A program made the translations under genes and the position numbers. From NCBI RefSeq assembly GCF_040869045.1, contig NC_090319.1:266120897-266184896 (forward strand): a stretch of DNA of 64,000 bases, written 5' to 3'. Shown piece after piece: positions 31,375 to 43,200 of this stretch. The DNA comes from Eurosta solidaginis (Eukaryota; Arthropoda; Insecta; Diptera; Tephritidae). Within the stretch, counting starts at the first letter, position 1. Each line of letters starts with the position of its first letter. The notes beneath the pieces are model-generated. The model made no database searches. It was not told where the DNA came from and worked only from the letters and a program-made list of their open reading frames with translations.

Positions 31375-34278
31375 TCATGATGTCATTATCGACTTGACTG
31401 CCTCATCAACCAAACCAGCAGCAACGCAACCAAAATCGGTACCCAACATTGCGGGTTGATGTTGTTGATGATGATTTGCTTGCGTTTGGTGTTGTAATGA
31501 CTGATTGTGATTAAGCAATGCGGATTGAAGTTGCTGTGCATGATGATGTTGTGTGCTATCCAAAAGTATATGCGTGGCGTTATCACCAGCTGCTGGACCA
31601 CTGCCACCACCGCTAATCAAACAATCACTCAATTCATCAACAAGATGATTTCTACGCTTTACCACGCCATCTTGGCAATTCACACCGACTTGCTGTTGTT
31701 GTCTATCATCAAGTATGCTATCGCCAAGTAGGGAACCCATCGAATGATCCAATGAGAAATTGAGTGAATCTGCTGATTCACTATTTTGCAAATTTAAAAT
31801 GCTATCGATTGCATTTTGAACGTGACGGCTGATGTCATCATCAAAATCACCACTTCCGCCACCACCAATGTGATGGTTAAGATTGTTATGCATATGCGTG
31901 TGTATGTGTGGATGCATTTGTTGCTGTTGTTGTTGCTGTTGATGGTGTAGATTGAGCTGCATATGCTGTTGTTGTTGCTGCATAGCATGCTGCAGTTGTT
32001 GTTGTGCGTTTACAAAATGCGGGTGCTGGTCAACGCTATCTAACAAATTACTAAATTGTTGTTGTTGACAAAATGTCACTTGCTGATGTAACATTTGTGC
32101 CGCGGCAGGTTCTACGCGTATATCATCATGTAATGATAGCAGATCAGCTTCTAATATGCTCTCATGATGCTGTTGCGATTGTTGGAGGTGATGTGATTCG
32201 TGGTGTGGATGGTGCTGCTGCTGCTGTTGCGTAAAAATGGGTGATGAAGAGCTTGATGATGTAGACATGCGACACATTTGCTTTGTTGTTGTGCCATCAA
32301 GTGTATCATCCGCATCGGCAGACATCAATTCCGCATTCCAACGACGTTTGCGCGATGTCACATCACATTCATCAGCGGCGGCGGTATTTGATATGAACTC
32401 ACTAAATGGTGCGTCATCAACATTTTGCATCCAACGTGCTGTACTATTATTTGGTAAATTTAGTTGCAAGCTTTGTTGTATGTGCTGTTGCTGCTGGTGA
32501 TTTAGTTGCATTTGTTGTTGTTGCTCATTTCCAAACAAACCCACTGATGCATTTTCTTGAGCGCTTTGAACGCGCATAAAATTATTAGCAGCTGCAAATT
32601 CGCTATCCCATAAGCGTTGCTGTTGTTGTTGCTGCTTCGATTTTACAACATCGTTATTATCTTGACTTGATTCCCCATCGCCGAAGATTTCATCCAGCTT
32701 AGCTTCAATATCATTTGCCTCACTGGAATCACTTTTACTTAAATGCACCGGTGATTCACCGAACATGGCCTCTAGACGAGTTTCAACCGATTTATGTACA
32801 TCTGCCATATCATCGCCTGAATCGAAGAATTCATTTAGCGATGAATGCATATGATTGTGTACATCATCGTGTTCATCTTGATGTTCGCGGTGGTGGTGGT
32901 GATGCTCATTAGCATCGTTGTGCTGATGATGTTCGTCAGTAGATGGCAGACAATTTTGTTGGTGATGATGTTGTAAGGAATCATTACTTCTGCTGCTGCT
33001 AGGGCTCATTTGCTGACTTTTGTCAATGCAACCATTTGGGAAGAGATCAATCAATTGTCCAGAATGTGCGCTACTTATCGTGCCCACGCTGCTGCCGCTA
33101 CCATTACTGGGTGGGGAATTTTCGTAGATATTTATCGTTTTTATTGACTGTGATTGCTGTTGTTGCAAATGTAATTTATTCTCTGCCGTTATAAGACTCA
33201 GCTCTTTCTGTAAGTTTAACCATTCGTCTTCTTGCGTTTGTTGCTGCTGTTGTAATTGTTGTTGCTTTGAGTTGTGCTGCAAATATTGTGCCTCATAAGT
33301 GTTATAAGTCGGTACGGTTTTTATTGGCTTATTTGACGGCTGTTGCGGTTGTGCTTGTTGTGGCTCTCGTTGTAGCGGCAGTGGCTCTTTATGTTCATCA
33401 TGCGCATTTGTATTTTCGCTTTTTTCTTTACTCTGTTGTTGTTTGTTTGCTACTTTGGCGCTACTGGCTGTTTGCCCTACAGCCGTCGGTGCTGTTGGTG
33501 ATGATAATACCACTTCTTTATGTTCTACCTTCTTCATTATGAAACTAGGTGTAATTTCCGATTCGATATCGAAATTTTCGTATTCTTTTTTCACACAAGG
33601 CTTTTGTGGTTGTGCCGCATCTCGTTTTATTGTACCGTTCAATTGCTTATTGCTGCCAGTATAGAAATTTGATGCTGGTAATTTTCCTTTACCACCGACC
33701 GGAGTTTCCAAAGGTTTGAAATTTGTATTTATTAAGGATTTCGCACCCACAGTAGATTTCACATTGTGCCAGTCGGTTTTTTCGTCCTTATTGGACATCA
33801 ATTCGCGTGTTTGTTCCTGCTGGTGCTGTACGCTTTGCTTATTTTCGCTGTTATTTGGTTCGTTGTCATTTTCGTTATGCTTCAACAAATTAAGTTTCTG
33901 ATCCTCAGCTACCACTGCAGGTGACAGAGTTTCTGTTTCGATGGTATTGGTTTTGTCAGTTGGTTCACTTTTAACATCTGAGGAACCGTGTTGTGCAGCA
34001 TCATTGTTTGTTGGTGCCATTTTATTATCGCTCGGCTCATTTTCATCTTTAACAGGATTTAATGGTTTAAGCTCGTCCTTGACTTCGTCTAAGGCAATTG
34101 GCGACAGCATTTCTGAGTTATGCTCAATTTTTATGCATTCATTTGGATCTTTCTTCGGTAGTTCTTGATCACATAGAATCTGCTCCCGTTCGGCATTTCG
34201 CATTTGCTCAATTTCAGTCCTTAGGTCATCGATCATCAGCTGTTGTATTTGGCAAGTTTCCGATGTGCGATGAGCCAA
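31375..34278 (-). CDS. Bicra: BICRA homologue, last coding exon
   Basis: It opens with LAHRTSETCQIQQLMIDDL, the end of the GLTSCR1 domain (the R-x-S...MID block), so the acceptor CACAG at 34283-34279 in phase 0 is preferred over TTTAG at 34308, which breaks phase. Acidic and lysine-rich segments follow, then histidine/glutamine-rich tracts, a basic TSRKRRWNAEL segment, and the conserved DDDISRHVQNAIDSILNLQ near 31840-31785. That last segment corresponds to a C-terminal helix of vertebrate BICRA. It ends TGA at 31375-31377 with C as next base (see the 31150-31374 entry). Confidence 0.9.
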   Translation of the reverse strand: MAHRTSETCQIQQLMIDDLRTEIEQMRNAEREQILCDQELPKKDPNECIKIEHNSEMLSPIALDEVKDELKPLNPVKDENEPSDNKMAPTNNDAAQHGSSDVKSEPTDKTNTIETETLSPAVVAEDQKLNLLKHNENDNEPNNSENKQSVQHQQEQTRELMSNKDEKTDWHNVKSTVGAKSLINTNFKPLETPVGGKGKLPASNFYTGSNKQLNGTIKRDAAQPQKPCVKKEYENFDIESEITPSFIMKKVEHKEVVLSSPTAPTAVGQTASSAKVANKQQQSKEKSENTNAHDEHKEPLPLQREPQQAQPQQPSNKPIKTVPTYNTYEAQYLQHNSKQQQLQQQQQTQEDEWLNLQKELSLITAENKLHLQQQQSQSIKTINIYENSPPSNGSGSSVGTISSAHSGQLIDLFPNGCIDKSQQMSPSSSRSNDSLQHHHQQNCLPSTDEHHQHNDANEHHHHHREHQDEHDDVHNHMHSSLNEFFDSGDDMADVHKSVETRLEAMFGESPVHLSKSDSSEANDIEAKLDEIFGDGESSQDNNDVVKSKQQQQQQRLWDSEFAAANNFMRVQSAQENASVGLFGNEQQQQMQLNHQQQQHIQQSLQLNLPNNSTARWMQNVDDAPFSEFISNTAAADECDVTSRKRRWNAELMSADADDTLDGTTTKQMCRMSTSSSSSSPIFTQQQQQHHPHHESHHLQQSQQHHESILEADLLSLHDDIRVEPAAAQMLHQQVTFCQQQQFSNLLDSVDQHPHFVNAQQQLQHAMQQQQQHMQLNLHHQQQQQQQQMHPHIHTHMHNNLNHHIGGGGSGDFDDDISRHVQNAIDSILNLQNSESADSLNFSLDHSMGSLLGDSILDDRQQQQVGVNCQDGVVKRRNHLVDELSDCLISGGGSGPAAGDNATHILLDSTQHHHAQQLQSALLNHNQSLQHQTQANHHQQHQPAMLGTDFGCVAAGLVDEAVKSIMTS

Positions 34279-37200
34279 CTGTGATTGAGATAACATTATT
34301 TTTAGTTCTAAAGGCAACAGAGTATCATTTACAATATAATAAATAAATAAAGGTAAAGCTCAATAACCTCCAAAGAGATTTTGGGCCAATCTTCTCTACC
34401 AATTGGCGTCGTGCTTCTTTTAATTTTTCTGGAACGACTTCGGGACTTCTTTTCCCGACAAATAGCTGTCATATCAGTGTAACCCCACTTAATTTCTTGC
34501 GTCCCTCCCACAAACTGTTATCCTCAGAGCAGCCCCTTGCAGCTGGACCGCTCCTGGATCTACAACAGACGGTCGTACTCTTGGGTTAGAACCCAACGTT
34601 CGTCGCCCCTAAATTTCTACAAAACATTTGTGGCTCCCTGATCTTAGTGTACAAGGACGTATCTCTACCACCTTCGAGCAGCAACGCTGCCCAGCAGGCC
34701 ACATCAACTGACCGCTGTTACTCGCGCCAAACGGCGCCTCCAGCTAATTCGGCCGCTCCAACCCACAACTACAATCTACGTGGCATGGATAGAAGCAAAG
34801 CCGAGCACCAGCCTTTACCCCCGTCCCGCTCTTCTTTTTCCGGCACATGTACGAGCGTAAGAAGGGGGTCATCAACTTCGAGTCCCCCACACCACGTGCC
34901 CCGAAGGCCAGCTAAGAATATTTATGATTGCGACATCAGTCCAATGCAGTTCATGCCTTAGCCGACGTCACCTTCATAAATAAATTTAGTACCTCATGAA
35001 ACCTTCTAGGTCATACCGCCTCCCACCTCCTACATCCATGAGGAACTTGTTGTCGCCAGAGCCTCAGCTGTTAAGGAAACAGGATTCGCCACGGGTAGGT
35101 GAGGTTGACAATTGGGTTGGAGTAGCTATAAATTGCGCTGGCAACCCCTTCAAAGGGTTGCGCTACACAGCCCTATTTTGGTATTTTAGTCGCCTCTTAC
35201 GGGGGGCATACATGCCGCGGGTATATTCTAAGTCCCCTAAACCGGCGCGTTCGTTGCACAGTCCTGCTAAAACACAAGACCACCCTATCAACACGAGGTA
35301 CTCCAGCAGGCGGTTGGTCACCTCTCAATTGAAAAGGTTGGTCATATACCTTAATTGTGGCAAACATATACTTTGAAATGAATAAACAAAGAAGTTACTT
35401 CAGCACCAGTCGGACAGCACACACGTCAAAGCCAATCCTCAGAGTGATGAAATGACAAGATATCGCTTAAACGGTGTCAAAACTGTGGTGTAGTCATTAC
35501 AGGCTACATAGGTGACTCAAAAACGCAAAAGGAAACTGAGGCTAGGCTGTGCTCAAGGCATCTGCGAGTAAATCAGTCGTACAAGCCTAAAAGGACATTT
35601 ATAGGTAATAATGTAGCCGACAGATCAAATACAGAGACAATAAGATTAAGCAATATTGGGTCTGAACCCTTAGTCCTATCAAATAAAGTCCAAGTAATCA
35701 CGTGGCACTGCTCAATGATTTAAAGAATCCACAAAAGTCAGCAGCATGTGCTTGATACTATAAAAACGATGTGCCAACAACCAGTTAATGTAAATTTTTT
35801 TTATTCATAAGCATCTTAAACCCACTCACCGTTGACTCTTGCAGCAAAATATTTTTATATTTTGCTGAAATTTTATGATAATTTTCTTGATATTGTATAG
35901 CCACCTGTTCGAAACGCTCTTCGTCTTCAAATGGTAAGTCATCAACACTTTCATACATGCAATGATATCTGCAATCAAATAGAAACAAATTATTGTTAAA
36001 ATTCAATTAATGGACAACATCGACGACTGAGGGGAATATCACCCTATTTCGGTTAAAAGTTCTAAAACGCCTAATCTTGAAATTAGTTTGCATGAAACCT
36101 TAAAATGTCTTGAATTTGAGTTGAGATAGTGCGTTTTTGAAATAAGAAAAAGTCTAGAGGTAAGGAGTTCATCAACTAAATTATGAGAAAGGGCGTTGTT
36201 CAATTCAAAGACAGAGCATTCTCTAAAGAGTTCTGAGTACGTAACCCTCATTTTTTGTTAATACCAAACTGAATCCTTGTATCCTGAAATTTCTCTTTTC
36301 TTACTTTTCTATATTCGAAAGTGGGTAGTTGGGGAAGTAGAGGGTTTTGATCATGTCAATTTGGTGGAAATAAATTTAAACAAAAAGTTCTATTTCCATT
36401 TCATTTTAATTACAATGTGGTAGGCAACGCTGGAATACATGTGTCCTGCACGAATGGTGGTACCCGAACTTCGTCTGTTTTTTCTACGCAATTTTGACTA
36501 CTTTTGGGTGTCGGGTCTAGTACCACGTATACTACCCAGTTATGAAGAAGGAATGAAGATGAAACCACTCACAAGGTTTCAGCTTTTTATTAATCAACAA
36601 AATAGAGGGTTACATACCCATTACCCTATGGATTTTTTTTTTTGTAATGGTCTAGCAATGAAAACTTGTCTTTATAAGAGTTAACTAAAACCACCAAATA
36701 TTATTTTAGTAGGATGGCGTTTTGAGGTGCCCCCAGCCCCAAGAAGTTGAACAATATAATCGCGATTTTACAAAGCTAATTATTAACATATTTATATTAT
36801 TTCTTTTTTAACATACATAACTTTAGTAAAATTACATATTATAACTAAAAATGACAGATTTTAAATGGTGTTTTACAGATTTTTGTTGATAATGGTATGT
36901 TTCTAATCAAGTGTATAAGTAAGAGTTTTACAGGCACATAGTAGGCCATGGAAATCAGTAGGCTTTGAAATCAATGATCACAATAACAACAAGCGAAAGT
37001 AAATCAATGACAAAAAAAAAAATATTTGTACCTACCGTCTTTTTCAAAGTTTAGTTGCGTTGGGGCACCTCTAAACATACGATGAGTGAAATAAAAATTT
37101 TCAACATTATTTCTGGTCTAGAAAGGCAACTTTCTTGAGGTCAGCCAAAAGCGATTTCGAAAAAAAATAAACTCACTCCACCCTTATACACATATTTAAA

Positions 37201-40200
37201 AAAATTGTTATATGTGACGTTTTCGAAACGGCAACCGACTTAGGGAGATGTCGTACTCAGCAGTCGATATACATAAGAACTTGCAGAAGAGTTAAACAAA
37301 AATCTAATTTAAGCAAACCTTATAAGCCTTTTAACAGCCTCTTCTTTATCGTCAAAGGGATTAATATAATCTGGGTTCAAGCATTTCTGTTGATCTAACT
37401 CCAATTGACGTAAAAATCTGTTAATATTTAAAAGTAGAAGATATTACAGCATTATATAAAAAAACATATGTATGTATGTATGTGAATGTTGAAAAGCGTA
37501 AATTGTGTTTTGTGTTGAGCTCACGCGTATTTTCAACCAACTACTCACAAAGAAAGTCGTGCAAGTTTCGGCTGTGGCTGCGCCAGATTTTCTTCAGTTT
37601 TTAAGTACGTAGTCAATGTGATGGGTGTTATAATAGCGGTGCTATTAGTGGCGTTGGATGTTGATGTGATAATAGTGGTGCTAGCGGTGCTATTGACGGC
37701 GCTTGGATTGCTAGCATTGGTGAGATTATATGTAAATGCAGCTGCGTTGCCCAATGTGTGTGCTTGTGTTTGTATATTAAGTGCTTTTGTATTTGCAGCT
37801 ACCGATGCAGCCGTTGCTGCTACTTGTGCTGAAGTTGTTGTTGTAATAGTTGTTGTCGTCGCTGCGGTTGTTGCTGATGCTTCAGAAGCAGCTGAATTAA
37901 TATTCGAATTGCTACTAGCACACGATGTTGCTGCTGCTGTAGCAACAATCAAAGCGGCATTATTATTGTTGCTGGAATTACTACTACTACTACCTCTATT
38001 AATAGTTGTACTTGTGGCGGACGTTCCAGCGCTTGTTGTTAGTGTAGTCAAACTGTTTGCGTTGGCTTGTGAAAACATATTAAGCTGTTGGAGTGTTTGC
38101 TGTTGTTGCTGCTGCTGTTGCAGAAAAGCATTTGTGTTTCCACTTGCAAAATTAGTACATGTCACTGAATTCGCTACACTTGTGGATGCTACTGCAGCGG
38201 CTATTAAAGGACTTGAAAATACCAGCGGTGGTGGGCCACTATTCATGATATTTGTTGAGCTCACTAACACGGACTTTTGTAGCATGAGTTGTTGTTGATG
38301 CTGTGCTTGTTGTTGTTGCTGCTGCTGAAAGTGTAATGCTTGCGTTTTTGTTGTTGTGGGCACTAACGTTGGTTGCTGTTGTTGTCGCTGCACGCTCAAA
38401 GGCACCAAAGTACCCGTCGTCGTTGTGTTGCTGTTCTGCGTTGCTTGCTGCTGCGCACCGGGCGCTGTTAGTCTACCTTTAGCGCTTGCGGTGTCTTTGA
38501 CACGTGACGCTGCAGAGTTTTGTTGCAATTTTGCCTGCTGGAGCTGTTGTTGTTGTTGCTGCTGTAACAATTGCTGTTGTTTATTTTGTTGCACTGTTTG
38601 ATGATGCTGCATTGGATAGATGTGAATACGATGGGTAACACCGGCCGGTGCCTGTGCTTGTTGCCCTGACATGGCAGTGTTGCTCAACGGCGCTGCCGTC
38701 ATGCCTGCTGTGGTGGATGAGTGATTATTTGGCTGCACCACATTTGCTGGTATACCTGCGGCATTCACCTTCCCTACACCACCCACCGCTTGCTGCTGCT
38801 GTAGCTGTGGCAATTGCGCTGACATTAGTGTAATGCCGGCGCCAGAGCCCATTGGCGGCATTTGCAAATATGCTTCGGGTGTGGGCATCTCCTTGCCAGC
38901 TGCTAAAATGCATTGTTGTTCGGTGTAGAGTCGTTGCAGCGCCATATTGATTTCAGCATCGCTCATTGGCTTGGAGTAGGCGGCTATGGCGGCGGGATCA
39001 AAATCGGGTGGCAAAGGTAGCGTGGTGAGTAGCGTTTTGTGTTGCAATTTAATGGTGAGGAATTGTATTTGCATTTGTACTTGTTTAAAAATTTGTTGTT
39101 GTTGTGCGGTCAACTGTATAGTTTGTACGCGCGATACTGTGTGCTGTTGTGGTGCTTGTGGTTGAATTTGCTGTGGCGCAGTGGCTGGTTGTGGCATCTG
39201 TTGTTGTTGTTGTTGCTGCTGCTGCTGTGTCATACCTATATTGCTTGAAGAGTTTTGAGCTGACAGCAATGGTGGCTCACTATTAGCACTACTAAAATTT
39301 GCGCTCGCCGAGGTCAACGTCGTGTTGCTGCTGTTGGTATTCGCAGTGCTTATGATACTGCTGCTGTTAGTTGTTGTTGTTGCACTACTAACAAAACTGG
39401 TGCGCATTTGTGGTGATGGCAGCAACACTGCAGTGCTGCTATTCTGCTGTGCTTGTTGTTGTTGCAATTGGTGTTGCGTTTGTTGCTGCATATTTATTAC
39501 CTGTTGCTGTTGTTGTGAGTTCGATGACACCGCTGTCGCTGTTACCAGCTGTTGCATTGGCGCTGTTACACCAACCAACTTTGTTGTTGTTTGTTGTAAT
39601 GATTGAAATGGTTGTATGCAGTTATTGCTCGATGTGCCAGAAGCAGCACCCGTGCCAGCACCACCAACTTGCTTGCCACTAGCAACATTTGGCTGCACAA
39701 TTTGTACAGGATTATTATTTGGCTTTTGGGAGAGTGGGTCCAATTTTGGCATTGGCTTAACAACACTAGCATTTTTAATACCCGCAGTACCACTAGCCAC
39801 ATCAGCAGCTGTTGTCGTAGCTTTGGGCTTTCGTACCGGCTTTTTTTTTGCTACAGCGCCGCCCGTGGAGGTCGCACTTTTCGGTGGCTCCAATTTCGCT
39901 TTACTTTGATCAATAATTGGTGCCACATTGGCCACTTGTTTAGTTGTAGTAGTGGTGGTGACGGGGTTGACGGTGGCATTCGCGTTGTTGGTACTGACCC
40001 CGCTGGCACCCAGCGACTGAATGGGTTGTGGGTGTACAATTTGTTGTTGTGGCGGTTGTGTGCGTTGTTGTTGCACTGCCTGTTGTTGTAATTGTATTTG
40101 TTGCTGCTGTTGCCCTGATTGCTGTCCACCACTTAGTCCTGACGAAGTCATACTCATTAACGCCGGTTGCGGTTGCGTGCTTGGCGGCAATGGATTTACA

Positions 40201-43200
40201 TCATTGAAATGTATTTGTCCTAATTGCAGACACTGTGCCAATTGTTGAGCATTGATACCGGCTGGTGCGATTAGCAAACGTTCGGTGGGACCAATAGATG
40301 CGGCCGTTTGTGTTGGGCTTATTGGCGTAATTTGATTTGTTTCGCTGTTTAGTGAGAATATTTGTTGTGTTGCTGCATTTATTTTCGGCAGTGATACATA
40401 TCGTTGTTGTTGTTGTGTAGCAGTGCCCAACATGGCATTGTTATCTGATACTTGGGGCAGTGAAGGTTGCAGTGTTTGCGTTAGCTGCGGTAGCATTGGT
40501 TGTGGTTGTTGTTGTTGCTGTTGCTGCTGCTGTTTTTGTTGTATTTGTTGTTGAATCAACTGTTCAGACACTCTGACCGCATTAGCCATGGCTTGCTGCT
40601 GCTGTTGTTGCATGTGCTGTTGCATTTGTTGTTGTTGTTGTTGCTGCAGCTGCTGCGGTGACTGTTGCGGCAATTGTATTTGTAGGATTGGGGCTGCATT
40701 GCCAACAGTTGTCATTGTGCCCTGTGAGGCATTGAACTGCAGTTGAATCGTTGGTGCCTTTGTTGGTGCTATTGTTGTTGCTAAATGCGCTGGTATTGAA
40801 ATCCTATTTGTAGCACCCGCATTCGAGGTGGTGATCACAGCCTTCGTTTGTTGTTGTTGCAGCGCACTATTTAAAGAAGTCACTGGCATCTGTAATTGTT
40901 GTTGTTGCATTGTTATTGCACTTATCAGCGTAGGTCGATTGTTCTGCTGATCAGACCCATTGTTACCGTTGCTGTTGTTACCATTTCCCACACCACTACC
41001 ACTACAGTTACTACTACTATCATCCGCCAATTTCGTTGGTTCATTGATTATTGTCAAATTTGGTAAAGCTCCCTTCAACAGCGCTTGTAAGATAATTTGT
41101 GATTGCTGATCTTGTGGCTGATTTGGATCGTGTCGCAGTATAAGACGCTCGCAGTGCTCTGAAACGGCTAATGTGAGACTGCCAGTGAGTTGTGGTATGA
41201 GCGCCGCAGCTGTGGCTGGTGAACCGACTGATATGGATACATTTTGTGCCATTGTGGTGAGTTGTGGTGGTAATAAAGAGGTGGTGGAGTTGGTGGTGTT
41301 GCTGCTACCTGTGGCAGTTGTTGTAGTTATTGCCATATTATTGTTACTATTATTATTATTATTATTATTAGCATTTCCGCTGCTATTACTAGTAGCCATT
41401 GAGTTGGTGGGTTGTTGTTGTACTAATGGTGTTGCTGTTTGATTAGATGAAAATGATGAAGACGTTGTGGCGGCAGAACCTGATGATGTTTGCGGCGAAG
41501 CCACTAGCTGCACTTGTCGTCCATCTGTGGTTAATTTTATACCTGCTGCGGGAGTTTGATGAGTTTTTTGTACATTAGCCTGAGTGTGCGATGACGGTGG
41601 TTGTTGTGATTGTTGTTGCCGTTGAAGCGACGTCTGCTGCGCTTGATATTGTAGTGTTGCTGCATGAGACATCAGCTTTGCATTGACTGTAAGAAAAACA
41701 CATGTTTAAGAATACACAAACAACCTTACTATTTTTGTTAGTAGATACTAGTCAAGAAGCCAATAAGATTAACCATAAAACTCTTTGAACCGATAAACAA
41801 TTAATAAGGTATCTCTTTATAAATCAGCCATAGTCTCAATATATCGATAAGAGCGTTGCCTAGCACATACCAGCACACGCTCGGTGTAGGTCGCAATCTA
41901 TATATGTATATAAAAATCAAATTCTGTGTGTGTGTGTGTTCCCTATGGAAACGTATTTCCCACACTTCAATCATCCCCAAATTTTGGCTATAGGTTCCTT
42001 CGATCAAGACGAAGGTTTTTCATATTTCAGAATTTTAAATTTAAATTTTTTTCAATTTCACGTGCGGCACTGGGTGGTGCGACAAATTTTGTATGTCAGC
42101 AAAAGTTGTTCATACGCCATGCACGTACTTAAGTGCAGAACTTTTGTTTGGCCATAGCACTGAATTCACAAAAAGTTAAAGCGATTGCATTGAGTGATTT
42201 AAAAGTTCTTATTAAATTTAAGCAGTCCATTGTAAAAATAGCTGTCTATATGAGATGATAGACAAAAATTGTGCAGCTAAAATATTTTGATAAAGTTATG
42301 AGATTTTGAGTATGAATTGTGTGTGACAAAATAAAATTTGAAAAATAAAGCAAAGAATGAGGGATCTAAAAAAAAGTGGAGAGGTAGAGGGTGTAAAATA
42401 GAAGAGCAGAGATAAGGAAATTATAAAGGTAAGAATGAGAAAAATTGGGAGATACATTTTGGAGAAGATCAATAAAATCTTATATACTGATTGTTTGACT
42501 TTGAGTACCTAACGGCAAATATGCGATTAGTATCTGCCCAACCCAAGCAACGACGGGTACCCTGATAGCTAAAGATAACTAAAGAGAATGTGATGCACGA
42601 AAGATTGACACTCTTGTAGAAACAAAGGCGTTGGAAATTAACTAGGGGTGCGGTGGTAGCCTGCTCAGCCTACCGCACTGAAAGTTCTGGGCTCAATTCC
42701 CGGAAAAAAACAAGATCAATATACTTTAGCCAAGTTTTTCTAAGCCGGGGCAACCTGAGCGCAGACTATACGCCCATAGTGGTATAGCGTCATCAAATAT
42801 TGGAGGAAAAGACTTCCCTATATGCGATGCGCTTCCATTGTTTTCATAATAGAAGTGAAAGGTTACACACAGGCAATACACACCGTACACAAATGGTTCC
42901 AAAGTAATGGAAGGTGTAGGGTCTGCAGGATACTGCGTTGATCCGGAAATAAATAGATCCTACAAACTACCAGATCCCTGTAGTGTTTTTCGAGCGGAAA
43001 TAGTAGAGTAAAGCAGTAGAAGCACTGGAGGAAAATTGCTCAAACTTCAGCCCCGTCGATTTTTACGTTGACAGTTAAGTAGCAAAATCATATACATCAA
43101 ATGTCATCTCCCTCTGGCGTTCCACAGGGCAGCCATCTTGGTCCAAATCTGGTCTTTCTGCTATTCATTAATGATATCTGTACCACTTTTTAGGTCTTAT

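Noticed and set aside
34308..34317. Alternative acceptor TTTAG for the last BICRA exon
   Set aside because: It has a good pyrimidine tract, but gives phase 1 while the preceding exon ends in phase 0. The acceptor at 34279 restores the frame and the GLTSCR1 domain.
35785..35829. Extension of exon 6 past the donor (VSGFKMLMNKK)
   Set aside because: It lies beyond a canonical GTGAGT donor and breaks the GLTSCR1 domain continuity.
37618..40248. Long plus-strand frames rich in V, L, C or A (e.g. 37618-38298, 39603-40091)
   Set aside because: They are antisense shadows of CAG/CAA/ACA repeat tracts in exon 4 of the minus-strand gene; composition follows the repeats and no domain is visible.
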